Virus record (IMG/VR): IMGVR_UViG_3300011113_000614
Coordinates: 1 to 23,596 of that record
From: a virus
DNA length: 23,596 nt
Direction: 5' to 3' (one strand)
In this document: positions 1 to 6,834 of the stretch, piece after piece
Position numbering within the stretch: position 1 is the stretch's first letter
Layout: each line of letters starts with the position of its first letter
Notes under the pieces: model-generated
Seen by the model: only the letters and a program-made list of their open reading frames with translations
The model's database searches: none
Told to the model about the DNA's origin: nothing
Translations under genes and position numbers: made by a program

Positions 1-152
1 AAATAATATTAATTATTATAATATATGTTTGATACATACATTTCATTACTGATCAAACGATTTCATAACATTACATTTTATTCAATCTATTAATTAAATA
101 AATTTCATTAATCATAAATGAATATATAAAAAATATTTTAAAAATCAAACCG
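1..152. other. Gene-free A/T-rich stretch
   Basis: No gene is seen in the 152 bases beyond the resolvase stop. The stretch is very rich in A and T. An inverted repeat GTTTGAT (27-33) and ATCAAAC (52-58) is present, but with an 18-nt loop and no T-run it is not a convincing terminator. Confidence 0.5.
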
Positions 153-635
153 TTATTTGAAAAAAGATTTAATCGTTACAGGTTCTTCTCCGGATTTTAA
201 ACATTCAGTTAACCATTCTGCAGGTATTTCTTTTTTTGCAACATGCACGATACCTAATTTTTTTGCATACATTTCATAAGTCGTTTTGCTTGTTTTAGAT
301 AAACGCTGATTCGGATTCTGAAATACCATGCGTATATCAATTCCAGGATTTGATGCTAAAACATGTTTCATTTTTATACGATCTGCAGTAGTCCAACGAC
401 CTTTTGTTTCTATGTACATAGTAACGCCATCCCGTTTAGTAAATACGAAATCCGGCGTATATTTATGACGCGATTCTGGTACTACGTAATTTAATGATTT
501 TGTTTCATAATTCAAATCATACGGGCTAGATGTTATTTGTTCTGCAATAACATGTTCTAAACCAGATTTATAACCATGTTTAAGTGCTGCAGCTCGTTTT
601 GAATTGCCGGCACTATGAAAGTGATTTTTTCGCAT
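153..635 (-). CDS. T7 endonuclease I-like Holliday junction resolvase
   Basis: This 160-aa protein matches phage T7 endonuclease I (gp3), which cuts four-way and branched DNA during recombination and before packaging. The match rests on ordered motifs: SGLE at 24-27, YTPDF at 59-63, ETKG at 76-79, DIRMVF at about 99-104 and PAEW near residue 139. By family comparison the active-site carboxylates and lysine are E27, D62, E76 and K78, all present. Length (T7 enzyme about 149 aa) and start fit; the N-terminus is basic. It is the last gene of the minus-strand array in this window, 18 bp after the peptidase-like gene, and no clear Shine-Dalgarno sequence is seen. In T4-like phages this job is usually done by gp49 (endonuclease VII), so a T7-type enzyme is a non-orthologous replacement or an addition. 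Family assignment is confident; its role in this phage is inferred. Confidence 0.93.
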   Translation of the reverse strand: MRKNHFHSAGNSKRAAALKHGYKSGLEHVIAEQITSSPYDLNYETKSLNYVVPESRHKYTPDFVFTKRDGVTMYIETKGRWTTADRIKMKHVLASNPGIDIRMVFQNPNQRLSKTSKTTYEMYAKKLGIVHVAKKEIPAEWLTECLKSGEEPVTIKSFFK

Positions 636-653
636 AACATTTATTTTTAAATT

Positions 654-1499
654 TTAAAAATCTCCATTAAATGTGAGTTTTTTATCTTTTATTTCCCAAC
701 CTAATACAGTTTTTCCATCCATTTTAGGTTGTTTTAATTTATATAAAATTGTATCTTTTCGCTTTTCTTTAATAAAAGTTGACATCAATTGTTGTAATGT
801 GTTTAAATAATTTTGATTAAACTTTAAAGCTTCTGCAACAGATTTATTATCTCCAGGTATAACTAAGAGTTTATTAGCAAATGTAGTATTCCATTCGTCA
901 TTAAAATAATCAACTGCTCCTGTTTCGTTATCATCCCATAAATCATCCCAACTACCTTTAAACTTACTAAATTTAGTAGTTGGATCATTTGCAATATCAA
1001 CTAAATATTTATGAGCTCGTACTTGTAATGCAGCAAGATCTACATATGTAGATGGTTTAGCTAAGTTTAACCCACTATTTTTTCTTTCTTTACTTTTATT
1101 AGATGAATCTGTTGAATTTATTTTTCCTAATGCGCCGCCGTATACATGTACATGATTGAAATGATTTGCAATTTTCCAATGTGTCGAATATCCGCGCTTT
1201 TTCCACCAATCTGATACCCTATTACCAAGTGTGCCAGTGCATGGAATATCAATTGCTTTATTTTTATAATGATCACTGCTATTAGTATGAACCGGGTCTA
1301 TAGTAGGATCATTTCCAATTCCCGCATCATACAATCGACGATTTTCTCGCATTTGTAATGTATACGGCGTCGTGCTTGATGAAGGTACCCCAGATCCTAA
1401 TGGAAATTCTTTGCGAAAATCTTTTGCATCTTGTACTACTTTTTCCCAATCCGAGCTATCATCTTTTTGTTCGAATATTATATTTTTTAAACTTATCAT
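654..1499 (-). CDS. M15-like zinc peptidase (DD-peptidase fold) with capsid-targeting-like leader
   Basis: The 281-aa product has a putative zinc site of the LAS/M15 peptidase type: SDH at 75-77, AID at 82-84 (spacing H-x6-D) and HVHV at 116-119. M15 enzymes cut D-Ala-D-Ala or L-Ala-D-Glu bonds in peptidoglycan, so a wall-degrading role at entry or lysis is inferred. The first ten residues, MISLKNIIFE, form a short amphipathic leader ending in I-x-E, the pattern of T4 capsid-targeting peptides cut by the gp21 protease; similar leaders occur on the next two upstream genes. The region after about residue 125 is unassigned. There is no signal peptide. A late-motif copy lies 18 nt before the ATG. 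It follows the MORN-like gene with a 26-bp gap. It could be an endolysin instead, but no holin-like gene is adjacent. Confidence 0.6.
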   Translation of the reverse strand: MISLKNIIFEQKDDSSDWEKVVQDAKDFRKEFPLGSGVPSSSTTPYTLQMRENRRLYDAGIGNDPTIDPVHTNSSDHYKNKAIDIPCTGTLGNRVSDWWKKRGYSTHWKIANHFNHVHVYGGALGKINSTDSSNKSKERKNSGLNLAKPSTYVDLAALQVRAHKYLVDIANDPTTKFSKFKGSWDDLWDDNETGAVDYFNDEWNTTFANKLLVIPGDNKSVAEALKFNQNYLNTLQQLMSTFIKEKRKDTILYKLKQPKMDGKTVLGWEIKDKKLTFNGDF

Positions 1500-1517
1500 A
1501 ATGTTAAACTCATATAG

Positions 1518-1525
1518 TATAAATA
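1518..1525 (-). promoter_or_regulatory. Late-promoter-like motif TATTTATA upstream of the peptidase-like gene
   Basis: In the coding direction the sequence reads AATATTTATACT, ending 18 nt before the ATG at 1499. It is one of nine copies of the core TATTTATA in front of genes in this window. Part of the surrounding motif overlaps the 3' end of the MORN-like gene. The promoter role is inferred from position and recurrence. Confidence 0.4.
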
Positions 1526-3301
1526 TTATTCAATCTGCAAATTATCATTAACCCAATACTTTTTATATACCTTATTTTTATATGTAAATTCTAATAAATA
1601 AAACGTAGTATTAGGCATACTATATGTTTTAAGTAAACGTAAATTAGTTAAAGTTTTAGCTATTGGTTTAAGTTTTTGAGCTTTGAACTTATAAGTTACA
1701 TTAGCTTTCAAACTTGAAATTTCAGCTGGGTTTATTTCCTTATCATTTTTATCCCATACTGTATACAATGTCATTGATTTATTAGGATTAATCCATTTAT
1801 ATTTAGGTATTGTTAAATCATCTTTAATTGCAGCTGGTAATTTTTTAGACTGCGTTTCAGATGGTACTAATCCATTTAATGTTTTTACTGATAAATCTTT
1901 ATAATCGGCTTCAAAACTTGTAATAGTAAGATTTCGTATTTCTTTATTGGATTGTTTAGTTGTAAAATATACAAAATTTTCATGCTTATAAACTTTGCTA
2001 GTAATTCCTAACTCCTTAACTCTCGCATCAGTAAATGGATATTTAAATGTTTTATTTTTTATTTTTTCAACACGTTCTTTTTCTTTCTTTTTAGTTGTTT
2101 CCGCGTCTTTTTTCTTTTTTGCTTCGGCATCTGCTTTAGCTTTTGCTTCTGCATCTGCTTTAGCTTTTGCTCTACGTTTTATTTCTTCTGGAGTTAATGT
2201 TTCTTCACCATTTTTTACTATTGATTTAACAGTGCCATCTTTATTATAAAAAGTACCATTAGCTAGTTGATTTTTTTCAGTTAATGTACCTATATATTTT
2301 TCTCCATCGCTGAAGTGAAATTCACCGTCTTTAAATTTAAAAGTAAATCCTGGATCTAATGGATCTCCAGTATATGTAGGCCACAATGTACCATTAAAAT
2401 AAATAAACCCTCCAAAACTATCAGATGTAACATAATCATAACCTGGGAATGGCGTCGTTTTTCCATTTAAATTTGTATCAGAATACCAAACTTCGCCTGA
2501 TTCAGGTAATCCTTTATTATTAAATTTTCCATAGAAAATACCTTTTCCCGGGCTGTCATATAATTGTTTAATAGATTGTATTCCTTCAATCGGAATTAAA
2601 ATAGTTTCACCAGTTTCTGGTACTGTAATTTGATATGCAGTTCCATGGAAACCGCCGGTGTCAATTGTAACAATTTGTTTATCTGCATTTTCGTCAAAAG
2701 TTAAATTAAAAAATTTTGTTGTATCTGGCAAAGATTTTTTTAATTTATCAAATAAAGAATTTACAACGGGATCGTTTAAACTAGTTGTAATCTTAGATAG
2801 TCTAGTTAATAAATTTTGATATTGTGTTGCATCGTAAACTTTTATATTTGATAATTGTGTTATTTCGTCGTTGCTAACAGCAGGCTGAGTTTTAAAATAT
2901 GCATTAGTTTTTATTTTAATATCTAATACACGTATAAATTCATTAACTTTTTGTCTATCAATAATAAATCCATAAAATTTTTTAATTTTTTTAGGATTTA
3001 ATGTTTTCAATGGCAATATAACATACATGTATTTAATATCATCATAAACACCGCCCGGGCCTAAAACAGCCGGTTGTGTTTTTATTATATCAACGATATC
3101 TTGTTGTATTGCGATGTCATTGACTGGATTTGCTTTATAAAAATTTTTAGCTTTTACAAAAAATCCGCGGAGTGCACCTGCATCTTTAGCAGCATCATCT
3201 GCTTTTCGTCCTTGTGCAGTATCACTTCCAAATATTTTTATATACCAACCAGAAGATTCTTGTTCAAGTATAAGTTTTTGTATATATCGTTCTATTTTCA
3301 T
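1526..3301 (-). CDS. MORN-like repeat protein with Lys/Ala-rich segment and capsid-targeting-like leader
   Basis: No family was recognised over the full length. The ATG at 3301 (591 aa) is chosen over a TTG at 3328 because it gives the leader MKIERYIQKLILE, ending in I-x-E like its neighbours. An N-terminal region of about 220 residues is unassigned. Residues of about 250-360 are rich in Gly and aromatics and include GKGIFYGKF and DGEKYIGTL, which resemble MORN repeats (membrane or protein contact modules of the form YxGxxxxG). Residues of about 372-417 are a highly charged Lys/Ala/Glu helix with a tandem repeat AKADAE. A C-terminal beta-rich region of about 170 residues follows. It lies between the kinase-like and peptidase-like genes. 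It is a candidate internal head protein, or else a tail-associated structural protein. The MORN reading is moderate; the leader reading is inference. Confidence 0.5.
   Translation of the reverse strand: MKIERYIQKLILEQESSGWYIKIFGSDTAQGRKADDAAKDAGALRGFFVKAKNFYKANPVNDIAIQQDIVDIIKTQPAVLGPGGVYDDIKYMYVILPLKTLNPKKIKKFYGFIIDRQKVNEFIRVLDIKIKTNAYFKTQPAVSNDEITQLSNIKVYDATQYQNLLTRLSKITTSLNDPVVNSLFDKLKKSLPDTTKFFNLTFDENADKQIVTIDTGGFHGTAYQITVPETGETILIPIEGIQSIKQLYDSPGKGIFYGKFNNKGLPESGEVWYSDTNLNGKTTPFPGYDYVTSDSFGGFIYFNGTLWPTYTGDPLDPGFTFKFKDGEFHFSDGEKYIGTLTEKNQLANGTFYNKDGTVKSIVKNGEETLTPEEIKRRAKAKADAEAKAKADAEAKKKKDAETTKKKEKERVEKIKNKTFKYPFTDARVKELGITSKVYKHENFVYFTTKQSNKEIRNLTITSFEADYKDLSVKTLNGLVPSETQSKKLPAAIKDDLTIPKYKWINPNKSMTLYTVWDKNDKEINPAEISSLKANVTYKFKAQKLKPIAKTLTNLRLLKTYSMPNTTFYLLEFTYKNKVYKKYWVNDNLQIE
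2127..2170. repeat. Tandem duplication inside the Lys/Ala-rich segment
   Basis: A 24-bp unit beginning GCATCTGCTTTAGC on the plus strand is present twice back to back; the second copy matches for about the first 21 bases. It encodes the repeated Lys-Ala-Asp-Ala-Glu stretch of the MORN-like protein and keeps the reading frame, so copy number could change without a frameshift. Confidence 0.75.
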
Positions 3302-3305
3302 TTTA

Positions 3306-3313
3306 TATAAATA
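3306..3313 (-). promoter_or_regulatory. Late-promoter-like motif TATTTATA immediately before the MORN-like gene
   Basis: The coding-strand sequence is ATATATTTATATAAA directly followed by the ATG at 3301, so the core ends only 4 nt from the start codon. If it is a promoter, the transcript would be essentially leaderless for this gene, which makes this the least comfortable of the nine copies. It could instead be an A/U-rich translation or processing element. Confidence 0.3.
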
Positions 3314-3317
3314 TATG

Positions 3318-3854
3318 TCACCAATCAACCATTACCATTTTTCCATCCCACATCATAATGTTTTCTGATCTAAAATCTAAATCTAAATCAAATTCCGGAA
3401 TAGCAAGTTTTTGTATATCTGTTTGTAATGCATTTAAAAAATTATTTAGTTGTTTATTTACCGAATCAGTTTGGTCAGTAAACTCAAATATAGAAACTTC
3501 TCCGCCCTGTTCCCTAGCAAACGCACCAAAATCTCGCATAAACATATCAATTTCTCGCTTTATCGTTTCAGGTAACGGTTCTGCATTAGCCATTATAAAC
3601 ATATCTGACCCATTAACATAATATACTGGTATAAATGTAGAATATGTTGCGTGTTTATCTACTATACGTGCTGCTACTTGATATTCATCTCGTTCTTTAG
3701 TAATTTTAAAAACTTTATCTTCCCCATCGATTTCATAAACACGTCCATTATCACCAGCACCGATAATTTTAAAATCATTGTTTTTTATCTTTTGTAAACA
3801 ACGTTTTAAATCTGAATCAGACATTTCTCGTAACAATTGTTTTAATCGTATCAT
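3318..3854 (-). CDS. Minimal protein-kinase-like fold protein ending at the DFG-equivalent Asp
   Basis: The 178-aa product shows ordered kinase-fold motifs: a glycine-rich loop GAGDNGRVY (32-40), the Lys of VFKIT (K50), a hinge-like MFIMANAEPLPET (about 85-97), a catalytic-loop-like DFRSEN (D160 to N165) and VDW (176-178), equivalent to the DFG/IDW metal-binding Asp. The protein stops right there, so the activation segment and the rest of the C-lobe are missing. In this fold such residues bind ATP and magnesium and transfer phosphate to a protein or small molecule. The N-terminus MIRLKQLLRE ends in L-x-E, like a T4 capsid-targeting peptide. The ATG overlaps the stop of the upstream fibre-like gene by 4 bp, so it is translated with late structural genes. 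Activity and target are unknown; it may be a pseudokinase. The fold call is moderately firm. Confidence 0.65.
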   Translation of the reverse strand: MIRLKQLLREMSDSDLKRCLQKIKNNDFKIIGAGDNGRVYEIDGEDKVFKITKERDEYQVAARIVDKHATYSTFIPVYYVNGSDMFIMANAEPLPETIKREIDMFMRDFGAFAREQGGEVSIFEFTDQTDSVNKQLNNFLNALQTDIQKLAIPEFDLDLDFRSENIMMWDGKMVMVDW

Positions 3855-5479
3855 GATATATTCCTATCTAAATCTAATCGTATTAAAAAATTCATATCAA
3901 CATCAGAACGTTTACGTATAGGCTGTGCTAATTTACCGATAGCTAATAACTGTCCGGCATCATCATATAATCCAATTGTTGTAATATATGGAGCAAAAGA
4001 ACTACCAGAAACAAATGATTGATATGTAGAATCATCATCTCCTGTAAGTGTTAAATTAGATGACATATTAAAATCTCCTGAATCTAATCTTGTAGTTACA
4101 TTCATTTCATATAATGTTATAGTACTTTTATATGATGCTGAATAAGGTAAATATAAAATATCATCGTAACGATAATCCGGAGATGAAATAACAGCTAATC
4201 CTTGTTTTGTAAATACGTTTCCAACGTGATTAGTTTGTAAAAATGTACCGCCTTCCGATCGATCTGCTAAATAACCAACTTCTGTAGAAGTTAACGCTTT
4301 ATTATAAATACGTATTTCATCTAGTTTACCTTGTAAATTCATCGATGTAGTATCAAACCCACCAATAAATAATTCAGCTGAGTTATCAATTCTAGCAGAT
4401 GCTGTAAATGGAGAATTAATAAAAGATAATAAATTACTAGATGCAGAAGCATGAAGTACTCCATTGATATACATTTGCATATCACTACCAGATTTTTGAC
4501 ATAATACATGAGTCCACGTATCAGCAATAATTGATGATGTTAATGTAGTTTTAAATTCAGTACTACCAGCAATTTTATAAACAATTTGATTGCTTCCACT
4601 TAATTCAATTGAAAATGGATATTGTGGCGCTAACGAACTAGATGCTTTTGTAATAATTAATTCATTATCATTAGTAGAATTCGCTCCAGATATAAAAAAC
4701 GAAATAGCATAATTTGTTTGTCTATTATATACACCATCAATCGAAGTACGAATATAACCTGTACCTGTAAATTCTGCAGATAATCCAATTGGTCCGGCAA
4801 ATCCATTAGATGTTGTTATACCATTTACGTATGTTACATTAGCATATTCATACGCAATTCTATTAGAATCAAAATATTCGTTAAAACCTTCATAAAATGT
4901 ATTTTTAGAAATTATTGATGCAGTATTAAATGATGCATCATATAAATTTCCATAACGATCTGATTTAATAAATACTGGTACTGTAACAGTATATGATCCG
5001 GTACCGTAATACGATGTTCCATATATACTACCGTAAATAAAACTACCCGTTAAAATAAATGATTCTTTTTTTATACCTTCACCTATTTTAACTTGCGGAA
5101 ATGATATAATAGACGCAGATTGATATAAAAATTTTTTTGTACGATTTAAATCTGTAGGTCCGTATGTTAATGAAGGATATTGTTTATACTTGTAATATTG
5201 ATGATTTACAGAGTAATATGTTATAGTTTGTAAAGAACCATCAATATTACTAGAGTCATTATATGTTAAATTAGTACCTAATACTGGTAATACATTAATG
5301 TTAGAATATATACCAACTAATGGTAACGCACTGCTAGTAGAACTACCAGAAATGATATTCCATGTTTTATATACTTGAAATGCATTTATTTTAACATCGC
5401 TTGAATCGATTTTTTTAAATACTGTAGGGTAGATTCCTACATAATCAATTTCATCATGAGATATTCTAGATTCAGCCAT
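3851..5479 (-). CDS. Tail or fibre protein with LamG-like (concanavalin A-like) domain
   Basis: The 542-aa protein carries a LamG/concanavalin-type beta-sandwich at about 230-390. Typical signs are FTGTGYIRT at the start, DTWTHVLCQKSG with MYINGVL in the middle and LQGKLDEIRIYNKAL at the end. Such domains bind glycans or mediate trimer contacts in phage fibres, so a role in host attachment is inferred. The last 40 residues (ITTIGLYDD... then LLAIGKL) match the C-terminus of the next upstream gene, showing a shared module. The rest is Ser/Thr/Tyr-rich beta structure typical of virion proteins. It is the last large structural gene before the kinase/MORN/peptidase cassette and overlaps the kinase-like gene by 4 bp. 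The start lies 5 nt after the T-run of an intrinsic terminator, and no Shine-Dalgarno sequence is visible. Confidence 0.7.
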   Translation of the reverse strand: MAESRISHDEIDYVGIYPTVFKKIDSSDVKINAFQVYKTWNIISGSSTSSALPLVGIYSNINVLPVLGTNLTYNDSSNIDGSLQTITYYSVNHQYYKYKQYPSLTYGPTDLNRTKKFLYQSASIISFPQVKIGEGIKKESFILTGSFIYGSIYGTSYYGTGSYTVTVPVFIKSDRYGNLYDASFNTASIISKNTFYEGFNEYFDSNRIAYEYANVTYVNGITTSNGFAGPIGLSAEFTGTGYIRTSIDGVYNRQTNYAISFFISGANSTNDNELIITKASSSLAPQYPFSIELSGSNQIVYKIAGSTEFKTTLTSSIIADTWTHVLCQKSGSDMQMYINGVLHASASSNLLSFINSPFTASARIDNSAELFIGGFDTTSMNLQGKLDEIRIYNKALTSTEVGYLADRSEGGTFLQTNHVGNVFTKQGLAVISSPDYRYDDILYLPYSASYKSTITLYEMNVTTRLDSGDFNMSSNLTLTGDDDSTYQSFVSGSSFAPYITTIGLYDDAGQLLAIGKLAQPIRKRSDVDMNFLIRLDLDRNIS

Positions 5480-5484
5480 ATAGT

Positions 5485-5515
5485 AAAAACCCGTTATACA
5501 TATAAATATAACGGG
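5485..5515 (-). terminator. Intrinsic terminator between two fibre-like genes
   Basis: On the minus strand a perfect 9-bp stem (CCCGTTATA paired with TATAACGGG, plus-strand arms 5490-5498 and 5507-5515) encloses an 8-nt loop and is followed by five T (A-run at 5485-5489 on the plus strand). It sits after the stop of the 429-aa gene at 5534 and just before the ATG at 5479. It should stop transcripts coming from the baseplate and fibre block. Confidence 0.8.
5501..5508 (-). promoter_or_regulatory. Late-promoter-like motif TATTTATA inside the terminator hairpin
   Basis: The coding-direction core TATTTATA lies in the loop and partly in one arm of the terminator at 5485-5515. The same bases could therefore end one transcript and start the next one, for the LamG-like fibre gene and the cassette downstream. 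The promoter role is inferred. Confidence 0.4.
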
Positions 5516-5533
5516 CTCAAATTATGTTATTTT

Positions 5534-6823
5534 TTAGAAATCAAGTTTCACTCGTATAAGAGCTTCTCTTTGAAATGATTTTAGTAACGGTCTAGAAAGT
5601 TTTGCAACTGCTAGTAATTCTTGACGATCATTATATAAACCAACTGTTGTAATATATGTTTTAGGATCTCCAATAAATGTTGATTGTGCAATTTGTCCAA
5701 CACTACCTGTTACATATGATGGATTATTTGAGAAATTATACTCAGCATTTTTAACACGAACGAAATAATGCGTGCTTGTTACTTTTTCCGAATTACGAGC
5801 TAAAAATCCATATGGATCTGATGTAACAGGATTCGTTAGTAATGCAGAACCAGATATTGAATGGAAAAGTGCAAAATGATTATTTCCTTCTGAACTTGAA
5901 CCAGTATTAGTTTGAAATCTTAAATGCTGATCTAACATTTTACCATCTAATATCAATGTACCATAATCTGGATATGCTAATCCAAAATAAATTGGCGCAG
6001 ACGAATTAAATACGCCACTATTAATTGATCCTGATACAATATTATAAACTTTACCAGAATCTCCTACTGTTGCAGATGAAATAGATGAATCATCAATAAG
6101 TGTAATGATTCTAGATCCAGAAACTGCTACACTACCCGTTGCATTCGTAGGACGCGAGCCTGATATTACACGCAATGGTAATTCAAAATTACCAGCATCT
6201 AAACGTTCTTTTAATCTGTTACGTTTAAAATTAACTACATATATGTAATCAGTACTACCAGATCCAGCGGTTGTAAAACGTGTATCAGTAGGATTAAGTA
6301 GTAATTGTTTATATTGTGAATAAATTGCTTTACTAGGAGAATCATTAAGTTGACCTTGAGAGTCAGAACCGCTTCCTAATGCATGTCCAAATGCTAAAGA
6401 AAATTGTACAGCAGATCCAGTTTCTGTAGTAGCTTTGTGATATACATCAACATAATAACGGCGTTGCGATGTAGTTTGAGTAGATGATGTAAAAAACGTT
6501 TCTAGACTAGCTAAATTATCAGACCATAATCCAGCTGTAACAGTTTCAGATTGATTGCTAATAATATCATTAACAGCATCAAATTTAGTATATGTTCTAC
6601 CATTACGAGCTAATATTTGTGATTGTTGTTGTTCTGCAACAATTTGATTAGCAAGTTGTTGAGCTAATTGTCGTACTTGTTCTGTAACGCCGTTATTAGC
6701 TGTTGATAAAACTTGATTTTCTTGCGTAAGTTGTTGATTTTCTCGTACGAGCTGTGCAGGAGTTCTTGGTATTCTAGGCACGGCACCTTGTCTCGGTTGT
6801 TGTTTTAATTTTTTATAATTCAT
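5534..6823 (-). CDS. Coiled-coil virion protein, probable tail or fibre component
   Basis: The 429-aa product begins with a Gln/Glu-rich coiled coil (about residues 24-70, e.g. LVRENQQLTQENQVL), followed by Ser/Thr/Gly-rich beta structure. Its C-terminus (about 389-429, ITTVGLYND then LLAVAKLSRPL) is shared with the LamG-like protein encoded just downstream. No named family was recognised. The shape, N-terminal trimerisation-like helix plus beta-rich body and a common end module, suits a tail fibre, whisker or baseplate appendage. It follows the 216-aa gene by 11 bp and ends just before an intrinsic terminator, so it is probably the last gene of the main tail transcript. Virion role is inferred from context and composition. 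Confidence 0.6.
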   Translation of the reverse strand: MNYKKLKQQPRQGAVPRIPRTPAQLVRENQQLTQENQVLSTANNGVTEQVRQLAQQLANQIVAEQQQSQILARNGRTYTKFDAVNDIISNQSETVTAGLWSDNLASLETFFTSSTQTTSQRRYYVDVYHKATTETGSAVQFSLAFGHALGSGSDSQGQLNDSPSKAIYSQYKQLLLNPTDTRFTTAGSGSTDYIYVVNFKRNRLKERLDAGNFELPLRVISGSRPTNATGSVAVSGSRIITLIDDSSISSATVGDSGKVYNIVSGSINSGVFNSSAPIYFGLAYPDYGTLILDGKMLDQHLRFQTNTGSSSEGNNHFALFHSISGSALLTNPVTSDPYGFLARNSEKVTSTHYFVRVKNAEYNFSNNPSYVTGSVGQIAQSTFIGDPKTYITTVGLYNDRQELLAVAKLSRPLLKSFQREALIRVKLDF

Positions 6824-6834
6824 TTTTTAACCTA

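Noticed and set aside
27-58. Inverted repeat GTTTGAT/ATCAAAC as terminator of the resolvase gene
   Set aside because: Only 7 A/T-rich pairs with an 18-nt loop and no T-run on the minus strand.
1995-2249. Plus-strand open frame rich in Phe, Ala and Ser, apparently a membrane protein
   Set aside because: It is the antisense reading of the Lys/Ala-rich segment of the MORN-like gene.
3302-3328. TTG start at 3328 for the MORN-like protein
   Set aside because: It would overlap the kinase-like gene and add nine residues before a normal ATG that gives the conserved type of leader.
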